Positions 12,012 to 22,025 of a stretch of DNA of 64,000 nt are shown here, piece by piece. The DNA is from Stenogyne calaminthoides (lineage: Eukaryota; Streptophyta; Magnoliopsida; Lamiales; Lamiaceae). A program made the position numbers and the translations under genes. The first letter of the stretch is position 1, and each line of letters starts with the position of its first letter. Where the stretch lies: NCBI GenBank assembly GCA_037126765.1, contig JBBCBC010000017.1:25349916-25413915 (forward strand), read 5' to 3'. The notes under the pieces are model-generated. The model was not told the DNA's origin. It saw nothing but the letters and a program-made list of their open reading frames with translations, and did not search any database.

Positions 12012-12490
12012 ATTGGTATCAGAGCTGGAGCTCAAAATATCACCTTTTCAATGTGATCGCCTGAGTTGATCTTTTTTTTAAAAAAAACCCATCTCTGAAC
12101 TGATACCTTCAATTGGTATCAGAGTTGGAGCTCAAAAGATCACCTTTTCAATGTGATCGCCTGAGTTGATCTATTTTTTTAAAAACCCATCTCTGAACTG
12201 ATACCTTCAATTGGTATCAGAACGGGTAGTTCAACAGGTCACTGCTTTTCAAATATGAACATCTGTACTGATACCATCAATTGGTATCAGAGCGGGTAGT
12301 TCAACAAATCACTATTTTTCAAATGCGAACATCTGATCTGATACCATCAATTGGTATCAGAGCAGGAGTTCAAAAGTTCAAGATTTTCAAAGTGACTACC
12401 TGAACTGATCTATTATAAAACAAAAAACCGATCTCTGTAAAAATGCATATATTTTTAATGTTTTGGCGTCATTATCAAAAAGGGGGAAAT
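12012..12490 (+). repeat. RE3 interior: five PBS-containing tandem repeats
   Basis: The interior is a degenerate array whose units each carry (TCA)ATTGGTATCAGA. PBS-like 12-mers lie at 12014-12025, 12114-12125, 12212-12223, 12282-12293 and 12352-12363; copies 1, 4 and 5 are exact TGGTATCAGAGC. Unit spacing is 100, 98, 70 and 70 bp. Copies 2 to 5 are each preceded, 7 nt upstream, by CTGATACC, the reverse complement of GGTATCAG, so each can form an 8-bp stem with a 7-nt loop. The last 100 bp carry no repeat but end in the polypurine tract. No protein is encoded. Confidence 0.93.
12477..12490 (+). other. RE3 polypurine tract
   Basis: AAAAAGGGGGAAAT immediately before the 3' LTR; this is where plus-strand DNA synthesis would be primed. 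RE7 has the same tract (56650-56663, minus) and RE6 a near copy. Confidence 0.88.
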
Positions 12491-14163
12491 TGTTGGGATA
12501 TTTTAGTTTTGATGAATTATGCCAAAACATTATTAACTTGTGTTATTCAAGCTATTTTACAGATAACAAGTTAAGGGGGAACGAGAGAACAAATTGAGGG
12601 GGAACTCACGAAATCAAAAGAAGATGATCGAGATCAGACGAGGCTGCAAATGAGACTGATCGAGATCAGATGAGTTAGATGAGTTCCGGGGTTAATTGAT
12701 GAGCTGTGCAAATCAAATGTGAAGAAAAGCTAAAGCCAGCAAATAAGAAGAGAAGGTTGCAGATAAGAAGATGAGCAGATGAGACTGATCAAGATCAGAT
12801 GTGATCGAGATCAGATATGAAGAAGAGCAGATGAGACTGATCGAGATCAGCTATGATAACCTGATATGCTAACTCGATGTCTTGACTGATGCTATCCTCA
12901 AGTGTTGATCTCGAAGAAGTGTTGATCCGATCAATCGAAATGACGATCGTGCAAAGAAAAAAATCGAGATAGCTCGAAATAATATGACTCGAGGGTCGAT
13001 GTCTGAATTCAAGAATCGAACTTCGGATGCCTCGAGTGTCGAGATACCCGATCGAATAAGATCCGCTGAAGAGAAGTCTGCTGAATCAAGGAACCTGAAG
13101 GCTCAAATAACCTGAAGGCTCAGATAACCTGAAGGCTCAGATAACCTGAAAGCTCAGATAACCTAAAGGTTCAGATAACTCAGATAAATGAAGGCTCAGA
13201 TAGCTCAGATAACCTGAAGGCTCAGATAGCTCATATAACTGAAGGCTCAGACAAACTGAAGGCTCAGTTAGAACTGAAGATTCTGAGACTCGAAGAAACT
13301 AAAGAATATAACCATTAGATTCAGCTGACGTGGACCAATGAGAGGAAGACGACAAGACTGGAAAAGCTGCAAAAAGCTACAGCGTAGTATGGATTTGAAT
13401 GTGATTCTCTCCAACGGTAACATTCAAATCCACACTATAAATACAAGTTCTTCCTTCATTATCAAATGTGGAAGTGTGGAGAATGTGGAAGACAATGCTA
13501 CAGAGCTAAGACGCCAAATCATCTAGTATTCCTACCATAGAACACAGAGCAAGAAATACACGCATATATTCAAAAGAGTGTTCTACCCTAGATCTAAGCA
13601 CAAATGTCATATCCTAAGATTAGAGAGATTTTCCCATCCTTAGCATTGAGGCTAAACAAATGTAATGGAAAATCTCAACCTAGTTGGAAACCAAACAAAT
13701 CTTTAACCAAACCCAAAAGTTAGGTTAAATTTGTTTTACCGCAAGATTTCAGACTAGGGATTCTAGTTTCTTATTTCTGGGCTCGGTTGAGTGTGAACTC
13801 GGTAAATATCTATAGGTAATCCCGTGAGGGTGATAAGTCCCGTTTGAGTGTGAACTCGGTAAACATCTGTTGGGTGTTAGACTAACACGTTAAACTAAAT
13901 CCAGTCAGTTAAGTAGGTGCCCCGAAAGGGAAGAGTGGATGTAGGACGGGTTTCGTCCGAACCACTATAAAATCGTGTGTTCTTTACTGCTTTATGTTTA
14001 TACTTGTCATATGCATTTGAATATAAGCAAAACAACACACATTGGTTTAAAAGCGAAAAATTAGAATCACTCTTCCCTCACCCCTGTTTTATATGCATCA
14101 CATCACATGTTTGCTTTCGCACGCGCAAAATGGGTTTTTCGACACTAAAAATTGGGACCATCA
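12491..14163 (+). repeat. RE3 3' LTR
   Basis: 1,673-bp copy of the 5' LTR. It is nearly identical except at about 12860-13080, where CTGA, CAGAT and similar motifs of the 5' copy read TCGA, CGAGAT and so on. TATA box at 13436-13443. The right target duplication GCTCT follows at 14164-14168. Confidence 0.92.
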
Positions 14164-15433
14164 GCTCTTACACAGAACAAGAAGGCCCACGTGTACTCAT
14201 TGGTGATGATAACTTTGGTTTTACCAGAGGATTTAGAACCTTAGGGAATGATGATGTACAGGTTACTGGAGTCTCGTATGTCGAAGGTTTAAAGCATAAT
14301 CTGTTATCAGTTTCACAATTCTGAGACAACGGATACAGTGTTGAGTTCTCGACTGATCAGTGTACTATCAAGAATTGAGCTACTCAACATATCTTGCTAA
14401 CTGGTTCAAGATAAGGTACGATTTATACAGCAAATTGGAACAGTGGTCCAAGAAATGCATGCCTGATTGTTAAGAGTTCAAAAGGTAGCAGTTGGCTCTG
14501 GCACAAGAGAATGAGTCATCTAAACTTTAAACTCTTAACAAGATAGCAAGGATGTCTTTGGTTGAGGGTCTTCCGAATGAGGTATTCTCTAAGGATCAGA
14601 CATGTGTCTGATGTCAGAAGGGAAAATAGGTTAAAGCCTCATTCAAAGGAATCCCTGGACTAGCATCCAGCAGAGTATTGCAACTGCTCCATATGGACTT
14701 ATTTGGACCAATTACACCAGTTAGTCTCAGCGGACGCAAATTTACTCTGGTAATCGTGGATGATTATTCCAAGTTTACCTGAGTTGTATTCTTGTATAAG
14801 AAGAATGAGACAACAACAAAGATACACGAGCTGCTCAAGAAATTACAGAATGGGAAGGGTGTCAATATAGTAAAAATCAGATCAGATAAAGGTACAAAAT
14901 TTCTGAATTATTTTATTACTGATTTTTGCACTAAGTTTGGTATACATCATGAGACATCAGCTGCAAGAATGCCTACAAATGTAATGGTGTAGCAGAATCG
15001 GAGAAAGAGAACACTCAAAGAAGTTCGCTCACACTATGTTAAATTAACATGCAACACCAAGCCGTTTAAAGCGAAGTCAGAAAATCTTGCATGCCACACT
15101 CGTAATGGATGTTCTCTGACTAAGGCTCACTACAAAACACCATATGAGCTGTGGAAGGGCAGAAAACCTCGTGTTTCTTACTTCCATGTTTTAGGGTGCA
15201 TGTGTTTCATACACAATAATGGGAAGAGTCAGTTGAAGACCTTTGAGGCCAAGTCAGACGAGGGTATCTTCTTAGGATATTCATCATCCAGTAAGGCTTT
15301 CAGGGTTTACAACAGGCGAACCCTAGTTGTAGAAGAAACACCTCATGTGGTCTTTGATGAGACATCTTACGAACAAAGAAAGTTGCCTCGAGAACAAAGC
15401 GGTACCGGATCAACAGTTACACGATGCACATAA
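14164..15433 (+). pseudogene. RE2 protease 3' part and integrase
   Basis: Resumes the RE2 pol gene after RE3. The protease C-terminus (VTGVSYVEGLKHNLLSVSQF) is followed by a TGA, then more degenerate frames through WLWHKRMSHLNF (HHCC start), LLHMDLFGPITPVS (first Asp), VDDYSKFT, IRSDKGTKFLNYF (second Asp) and a shifted NGVAE (third acidic residue, about 14980-15000). The CxxC half of the zinc site is damaged near 14610. A stretch at 15000-15110 no longer aligns. The C-terminal part (FGLGYSS-type: GIFLGYSSSSKAFRVYN) ends at 15433. At least six stops or shifts are visible. Confidence 0.83.
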
Positions 15434-15870
15434 AATGGATCGACTAAAGTATCAAGGAAAAAGGTTCGAAACACGTATAAAGTGTATATTCCAAACTTGA
15501 TCTTTGCTGATTCACCAGTCAATCGACCCCAAAAGTACGCATAACCGCTAATCAATGAAGAAGCCGGGTACAACCGAGATAACAATAACCGAACCATCCG
15601 GTTCGGGGGAACACCTAAAGTTCCTACGGACAGACATCAACACATGATGAGTCCAACATCAGCTGAGACTTGTCCATGTCAAGTGGATCATATCTCTGCA
15701 CCACTCCCAATCACTAGTAATGAACTACTATCAGAAGAGGATGATGTTCTCCAAAACCGATGCAAATCGAAAAAGAAGGACTGGGTAACCAAATCATCCA
15801 ACCGATCGATCATCGGAGACCCATCCGATAGAGTTAAAACTAGACATCGAGTTGGTGAAAGTGCCATGTA
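15434..15870 (+). pseudogene. RE2 integrase-RT linker
   Basis: Acidic, low-conservation linker between integrase and RT; only the end (SIIGDPSDRVKTRHRVGESAMYCC) aligns with the sister linkers. The segment is unusually rich in CCGA/TCGA compared with homologues, which have CAGA or CTGA at several of these places. Confidence 0.6.
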
Positions 15871-16690
15871 TTGTTGTTATCTGTCTTTGAAGGAACCAAT
15901 CAAGTAGAAGAAGAAGCTCTACAAGATGCAAACCGGATTCTAGCCATGCAAGAGGAACTGGAACAGTTTGAAAGAAATCAGGTTTTGAAATTGGTGGACA
16001 GACCAACCCATCAAGATGTGATTGGAACAAAGTGGGTATTCAAGAACAAGAGAGATGAGAATAGTGTCATAACCAGAAATAAGGCAAGGCTTGTTGCTAA
16101 GGGGTATTCACAATCAGAAGGAATTGATTATGATGAGACCTTTGCACCAGTCGCTCACACGAAGCCATTCGGCGTCAAGCTTAAACTTATCTTTTTTCCG
16201 AAGGGTTTATTGTGTATCAGATGGATGTAAAGAGTGCATTCTTAAACGGGGTACTAGCTGAGGAAGTTTATGTTGAACAACCTCCTGGCTTTGAAAAAGG
16301 CGACCAGGTGTACCGGTTAAGAAAAACTCTTTATGGCCTGAAACAAGCTCCTCGAGCTTGGTATGATACACTCTCTCAGTTCTTGATAGACAGTGGTTTC
16401 ACTAAAGGAATAGTGGACAGAACCTTATTAAGAATAGAAGATGGAGAAGATATTCTGATGGTTCAGATTTATGTGGACGACATCATCTTCGGATCTCCCA
16501 ACAAGAGTTTATGTGATAAATTCACAGAAGTCGATGCAAGGAAGTTCGAGATGTCCATGATGGGTCGATGAGTTACTTTCTGGGTTTACAAGTTAAGCAA
16601 AGTATAGAAGGGATATTCATCTGCCAGAAGTACACTAGGAGTTTATTGGCTAATTTGGAGTTCAAAACTATAAGGAAGCAAGAATTCCTA
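15871..16690 (+). pseudogene. RE2 reverse transcriptase
   Basis: Copia RT in two main frames. The first holds ALQDANRILAMQEELEQFERNQ and IGTKWVFKNKRDEN up to DYDETFAPVAH. A roughly 10-codon damaged stretch (about 16160-16210) follows. Then MDVKSAFLNGVLAEEVYVEQ, TLYGLKQAPRAWYDTLSQF and the catalytic YVDD (16470-16481). The frame ends at 16571 by a small indel after EMSMMG. The active-site residues are present, but the frames do not join. Confidence 0.88.
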
Positions 16691-17422
16691 TGATGACTGG
16701 ATTCAAGATGGATCCAGATGAGAATGGTCTGAAAACTAATCAGAAAGAATATAGGGCTCTCATTGGATCTTTACTATATCTGACTACCAGCAGACCAGAC
16801 ATAACATTTGCAGTAGGTGTATGTGCAAAATTTCAGGCAAATCCAATGCAAAGCCACCTGGAAGCAGCTAAGCGGATTCTTAAGTATCTGAAGGGGACAG
16901 TAAACCTTGGTTTATTTTACCCATCAGATGATAATCTAGAGCTTAGTGGGTATTTTGATTCTGATTATGGAGGTTGCAGAATTGACAGGAAGTCAACCTC
17001 AGGTACATGTCAGTTTTTAGGTAGTAAACTGATCTCTTGGTTTTCAAAGAAGCAGACATCAGTTGCGACATCTACTACTAAAGCGAGAATATATAGTCAG
17101 CGAGAAGTCATTGCTCCCCAACCCGCTTCCGGCTTAGTCGGAAATGAGGGATTATAACATTATAGCTACGAACGTATTTTATATTCTCGTGATGATAATA
17201 GTCTTTATTACAATCACTCAGAATCCTATTCTACATACAAGATGCAAGCATGTGGATGTCAGACATCATTTTATTAGAGATCATGTTGAAAAGAAGAATA
17301 TCAGAATGGAAAAGATTCATACTGATAAGCAGAAAACTGATATCCTAACCAAGCCACTAGCTGAAGTCAGATTCAGAGAAATCTGTAATGAACAAGGGCT
17401 TCTAGTTTTTGAGAACCTGTGA
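16690..17422 (+). pseudogene. RE2 RNase H
   Basis: RNase H of copia type with GSLLYLTTSRPDITFAVG, YFDSDYGGCRIDRKSTSGTC and TSVATSTTKA; the usual EAEYMAA acidic residue is lost to a frameshift near 17085-17100. The C-terminal part (CKHVDVRHHFIRDHVEKKNI, DILTKPLAE) continues in another frame to 17422. The last residues coincide with the junction to RE4. Confidence 0.86.
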
Positions 17423-19075
17423 AGATCTCTTGGGTTATTCTGTCATCACCAATACTGGTACCGAGTACCTCGGTAAAGACGTCCTCTTCTCCTCCTTCAC
17501 TAGGTGAGATTACCTCCTGAGTGGTTTCCTCCGCAGCAGCCTGAGAAACTGCTTTGGCTAGAGTATCAAGTGTTAGTTTTAGTGTCCTAGAGACAATCCA
17601 TTGGAAGGACATAATACTCAAATAATATTCAGTATTGATTTAATATTATTGTTTATTTAATACTAAATATGTGGCGTTGCACTTATTATAATATTATGTT
17701 TGATTGTTTGCATTTGTTCTTATCTGTGTTCCCTTGAGTCATTGCTGTCATTGAGAGAGTGAGAACTCAGATGACCTAAGCATGATTCTCAAATAGCCCC
17801 AATCGAGGATCATCGAGAATGGGATATTGATGATGCAATGGAGATTGGTGTGTGATCTGCATCATACTCTTAGAGAGTGTAGTGAGATCTCACTCACTAC
17901 GAGATACTAGGTATCTCATGATGGATGCACACAATAAGTATATGAGGGCCTATGGGTCACACAACAAGTAGTTCCCTTTTACGAATTATAGTTGGTTGAT
18001 TAAATGTTAAATTGAATTTAATATTTAATTTATGGAGATTTAATTAATAATAGGTTAATTTGGAATTAATTATTATTAATATTTAATTAAATTGGATTTA
18101 ATTAATTAAGAATTCCCAATAATTATATTTGGAATATAATTGTAGGATTTAATGTATATGGAAATAAATCGTAGAGATTTTAATATAAGACATTTAAATT
18201 CGTAGAGATTTATATTTAGGGAATTAAATTAAAAGGAATTAATTTAATTTAAGATTAGGGATTTTATTTCCCTAATTGGGCTAGCTTGGGAAATAAGTTA
18301 AGCCTCCCTATATATACAAGCTATTGGGATTCACAAATATAATAACTTCATATTTTCTCTATAAAATCTAGAGTTTGGATTTTCCTAGCAAATCTGTCTC
18401 GGGATTCAAAGCTGGCAAATCCATGCAAATCCGTAATTGGGGATTACGTGGATACCGTAGTAGAGAAATCTGCTCTCGAGTTACTGTAAGATTTCTCGTT
18501 ATGATTATTGTAATATGTATGCAATTAATTGTTCGTTGTTGGTGAACTTTAATTTCCGTTGTGCATGTGATTACGTGTTTTACGTACCTCTATATTCCAA
18601 CATCAAACGGAGACTTCACTCCTGACTCTTGTTCCCGACTTGTCCTGAGCCTCTTCATTTTCTTTTTCTGCTCATCCTGAGCCCTTTTCTTCTCACCAAT
18701 CTCTCTTTTCACTCTCACTAGCTCGAGAGATTTCTTTATTTTCTCTTCTTCTCCTGACTCTTCAGGACGTTTTGCTGGTTCTGTCCTAACTTTCTTCTGA
18801 AGGACTTCGGTAAGCACCACATTGTCCTGATCAGAGTCTAACTCATCCTGTTCTTCTGGTTCCTCCTGAACTATAGAACCTTGGCTACCTGATGGAGCAG
18901 CTTTCCTTTTTTGGGACTTGGGCTTTTGGAACATGATCCGAGTCCGAGAAAATTCAACTCCTGTCAGCAAAAACATGTTGTCTCTAGGAAAAGTCTCAAT
19001 CAAGAAACTGATCTTCGTCCCAAACAAGACTTTCCCACTCTTCGTAAATGCTCCCTTTGCATACTTCAATTTCTG
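17416..19075 (-). pseudogene. RE4 extra ('env-like') ORF, central fragment, split by sL1
   Basis: The minus-strand fragment 18603-19075 encodes KSGKVLFGTKISFLIETF followed by a Lys/Glu-rich region ending ESGVKSPFD. After sL1 it resumes at 17570 with TLAKAVSQAAAEE and VFTEVLGTS. Both align with the RE6 ORF (about 46230-46760: KGKILHATKIAFILEM ... GLKSPL, VFSEVLGTS). Without sL1 the two parts are one frame. It starts abruptly at about 19075, fused to RNase H, and ends at about 17416 against RE2. It has no membrane segment. Confidence 0.82.
17571..18602 (+). repeat. sL1: solo LTR, internally deleted
   Basis: 1,032 bp, TGTTAG...CCAACA, inserted in the RE4 extra ORF, with imperfect duplications TCAAG (17566-17570) and TCAAA (18603-18607). 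Closely similar to sL2 but lacks about 580 bp present there (sL2 about 25850-26430; junction in sL1 near 17930-17945). A TATATATA at 18309-18316 suggests plus orientation. No PBS or coding sequence lies inside, so a solo LTR is the simplest reading; the superfamily is not recognised. Confidence 0.78.
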
Positions 19076-19990
19076 GCAGCTTCCATGTGACTAGCCTTAG
19101 GATTAGCTTGGTATCTTGCACATATCCCAACAGCAAAAGTAATATCAGGTCTACTTGTTGTGAGATGTAGCAACGATCCAATGATCCCTCTATAATCAGT
19201 GTGGTTAACTGACTTGCCTTCAGGATCAGGATCCATCTTGTAGTTAGTATTCATAGGAATTCTAACTGCATTGCAATTTTGTACACCATACTTAGCAATC
19301 AGATCTCTGGTGTATTTTGCCTGATTGATGAATATTCTTTCCTTAGTTTGTTTCACCTGAAGTCCTAGAAAGAAATTCATCTCCCCCATCATTGACATCT
19401 CAAACTTTCCTTTCATCAGAGCATAGAACTTCTCACACATCTGATGATTAGGAGATCCAAATATGATGTCATCCACATAAATCTGAACTAGTAAGATATC
19501 CTTCCCATCTTCTATCCTGAACAAGGTTCTATCAACAGTTCCTTTGGTAAAACCATGGTCAGTAAGAAATTGAGAAAGTGCATCATACCATGCTCCGGGT
19601 GCTTGCTTTAGACCATACAAGGCTTTTCTGAGCCTGTAAACTTGGTCATTCTGACAAAATCCAGGAGGTTGTTCCACATAAACCTCTTCTTTAAGCACAC
19701 CATTCAGAAATGCACTTTTCACATCCATCTGGTAGACTGTGAATTTCATATGAGCAGCATATACAAGAAAAATATCTTATGGCTTCTAGTCTTGCAACAG
19801 GTGCAAATGTTTCATCATAATCCAAGACTTCTTCTTGAGAATAACCCTATGCAACTAGCCTTGCCTTGTTTCTTACAATGTTGTTGTTTTCATCTCTCTT
19901 TTCTTGAATACCCACTTAGTTCCAATCACATTGTACCTCTTAGGTCTGTCTACTAGCTCCCAAACTTCATTTATAGTAAACTGATTCAGC
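19066..19990 (-). pseudogene. RE4 reverse transcriptase and truncated RNase H
   Basis: RT with MDVKSAFLNGVLKEEVYVEQ, ALYGLKQAPGAWYDALSQF (R to G change in the normally APRAWYD motif) and catalytic YVDD (19468-19479), continuing into the RNase H start (GSLLHLTTSRPDITFAVGIC, KASHMEAA). At about 19075 RNase H stops and the sequence continues as extra-ORF sequence, so the RNase H catalytic part (DADYGG ... EAEYMA) is gone. Upstream of 19749 the N-terminal RT (VWELVDRPKR, DYDETFAPVARLEA) has indels and stops. Confidence 0.88.
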
Positions 19991-20802
19991 TATTCTTGCA
20001 TAGCAGTAATCCAGAATGGATCCTTAAGAGCTTCTTCAATCTCAATTGGTTCCTTCTCAGATAGGAAGCAGCAGAATAAAGCACTTTCACCATGGAACTT
20101 TCTTGTTCTAACACCTTCTGATAGATCACCCACAATCTGATTTGAAGGATGACTATCTAACCACCTTCTCCTGGATGTTCCCCCTTTATTAGTATCCTCA
20201 ACATTAGAAATGTTAGGTTCAGGTAATTCATTAAACTCAGAAAACAACATAAAAGGAGAGAAAGAATCATCTTCCTCAGGGGAAATACCATTCAGAACAT
20301 TGTCAGTGACATTTGTTCCCCCTTGGTTGATAGATTCAGAGTTTTCCTCAGTTGTGACCACATCTTCATCGGCATTACATACCTGAGTCTGAACTGGGGT
20401 TTGTTCAGATTGGTCAGCTTCAGTGTGTTGGCTTTCCTTCAGTGGAGAACTATCATCCTGAGTTTCACCATCCTGAGTATTTCCATCCTGAGCTTCTTTG
20501 TCTGAGTCTGACTCACTCCTTTCATAGAAAGTGATTGACTTCTTCTTTTCAGGCTCAGAGGATGTTTTATCATTCTTCTTCAGGCTAGGTCTGGTGATTC
20601 TCTTTGTCAGATCTCCTGAGTCATGTTCCTGTTTCTTCTGAACACAAGTAGATTCATCAAAAACAACATGAGGTGTTTCTTCCACAATAAGGGTCCTACA
20701 GTTGTAAACTCTGAAGGCTTTACTAACTTCAGAATATCCTAAGAATATTCCTTCATCAGCTTTTCTATCAAAGGTTTTCAACTGAGTAAGAATATGACCC
20801 AA
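19990..20802 (-). pseudogene. RE4 integrase C-terminus and integrase-RT linker
   Basis: Begins where integrase resumes after a deletion (LKTFDRKADEGIFLGYSEVSKAFRVYN), followed by a Glu/Asp/Ser-rich linker (DGETQDDSSPLKES) and the pre-RT region (SALFCCFLSEKEP). The frame is open over 270 codons; a stop then precedes the RT block. Homologous to 62507-63300 in RE7. Confidence 0.85.
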
Positions 20803-21412
20803 GTATATCTAGAGTAGTCATCAACAACCATAAGTGTGTATTTTCTGCCATTATGCTCACAGGTGTTACTGGACCAAAGAGATCCATATGTAACAGTTGA
20901 AGTATTCTATCAGTAGAAACTTCTACTTTGCTTTTGAATGATGCTATGATTTGTTTTCCTTTCTGACAAGCATCACATACATGATCTTTACTGGACACTT
21001 CATTGGGTAACCCCCTCACAAGTGCTAATCTTGCAAGTTTATTCAGGGTTTTGAAGTTTAAGTGATCCCGTCTTTTGTGCCATAACCAATTAGTATCAGT
21101 AGAACTTTTTGCAACCAAGCATGTATTTTTAGGAGTTAATCTCCAATCAACAAGATACACATTTCTCTTTCAAATACCAGTCAGTAATATTTGTTGTGAA
21201 GCATTGTCTTTCACATAACATAAGTTCATTGAGAACTCAACACTGAATCCTTTGTCACAGAATTGACTGATAGAAAGAAAATTATGCTTTAAACCAGAAA
21301 CATATGATAAATCCATGGATATGAACAAAATCAACTTCAAGAGTTCCATATCCTTCAGTCTATCCTTTGGAATTATCTCCAAAAGTAATCTGAGGGCATT
21401 TTTGCTCAACAT
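20768..21412 (-). pseudogene. RE4 protease C-terminus and integrase N-terminus
   Basis: Protease C-terminal part (LKHNFLSISQFCDKGFSVEF; 21170-21412, frameshifted) and integrase HHCC domain (LWHKRRDHLNF ... CDACQKGKQ) with the first catalytic Asp (LLHMDLFGPVTPVS). A 1-nt change near 20850 shifts the frame after VTPVS. At about 20790 the sequence jumps from TWVIFLLS to QLKTFDRKADEG: compared with RE7, about 430 bp including the second Asp and the Glu of the D,D35E triad are missing. Both edges carry TCAGT, so deletion through short homology is likely. Confidence 0.87.
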
Positions 21413-22025
21413 AGTCAGTGAGTAAATGTTTGTATCCTGTCATGTGCCTTGAACATCCACTGTCCAGATACCATGCAGCACGGGCTACTTCACTTCCACT
21501 CATCAGGGCTATGTTGTCTTCATTCAGATCAGTGCCCTTTTCCTTCACCTGAAAAATAGACCAGACCTTAGGTACCCATTTGGTGTAGGGTCCTACCAGG
21601 TTAGCTGTACCTTTTGGAACCCAAATCTGTCTGATAACTCTAAGTACTTTAGAGTGGCTGATTTGTCTTCCATAAACATCTACATACATATTCACCACCC
21701 TAGGTGCCTTGGCAGTACCCTGTGTATGAGTGCCAGCCTTAGCATGGACATGAGCCTTAGAGTTCTTCTTGGGTTCAGACCTCTTGTTCCAATGCTTTGG
21801 CCTTGGTGCAGCTGGTCTATATCTCTGCTGACTTGGGTTTAGGAAACCTTTACCCTTAGGCAAGTGGGGTTTAGGTTGAATGTACTGAAATTGTGGTCTT
21901 TCAGTATCCTGAGGACTTGGTCTCTTCAGTTGAGAATATCTCGGCTGAGTGTTTCTCTTCTGAAGATTCCTCTGATGGTTCAGTGCAGATTTCTTCAGGT
22001 TGGTATTTTTAGCCTGAGGCTTCAA
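21360..22025 (-). pseudogene. RE4 gag linker fused to protease active site
   Basis: Continuous frame from the Lys/Pro/Gln-rich gag tail (HAKAGTHTQGTAKAPRVVNM, VDVYGRQISHSKV, YTKWVPK) through the gag/pol boundary into protease (WYLDSGCSRHMTGYKHLLTD). At the boundary, where RE1, RE2 and RE6 have TGA, RE4 has TGG (21561-21563), so gag and protease are fused without a stop. The retropepsin-type DSG is intact. Confidence 0.85.

Larger units (their letters stand above)
10315..14163 (+). mobile_element. RE3: non-autonomous LTR retrotransposon with tandem PBS repeats
   Basis: 3,849-bp element with two near-identical LTRs (10315-12011 and 12491-14163), exact GCTCT duplications, a PBS at 12014 and a purine tract ending at 12490. 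The interior is only 479 bp and has no coding capacity for gag or pol. The LTR layout (TATA box, the 'GGATGTAGGA...ACCACTATAA' block downstream of it, a CTGA/TCAG minisatellite, and TTTTGGC(G/A)TCATTA before the PPT) parallels RE6, so it was probably mobilised by Sirevirus proteins. Its interior is described separately. Confidence 0.92.
8439..17415 (+). mobile_element. RE2: decayed Sirevirus-type Ty1/copia element hosting RE1 and RE3
   Basis: Plus-strand gag-pol of a second Sirevirus family. The 5' LTR and gag N-terminus lie left of RE1, outside the window. Protein order is gag zinc knuckle (8717-8758), coiled coil, protease (split by RE3), integrase, RT, RNase H (to 17422). Its protein sequence differs clearly from RE1/4/6/7 in gag, but its pol is alignable with theirs. 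Many stops and frameshifts show it is older. Its 3' end is missing: directly after pol the sequence switches, near 17415, to antisense ORF sequence of RE4. Confidence 0.87.

Noticed and set aside
11825..12064. Open frame repeated at 13977-14324, first taken for a conserved small protein
   Set aside because: It is the end of the RE3 LTR present twice; the second copy only reads into RE2 protease by chance.
10315..14163. Two independent solo LTRs side by side
   Set aside because: The outer ends share an exact GCTCT duplication and a PBS and PPT lie between the copies, so it is one element.
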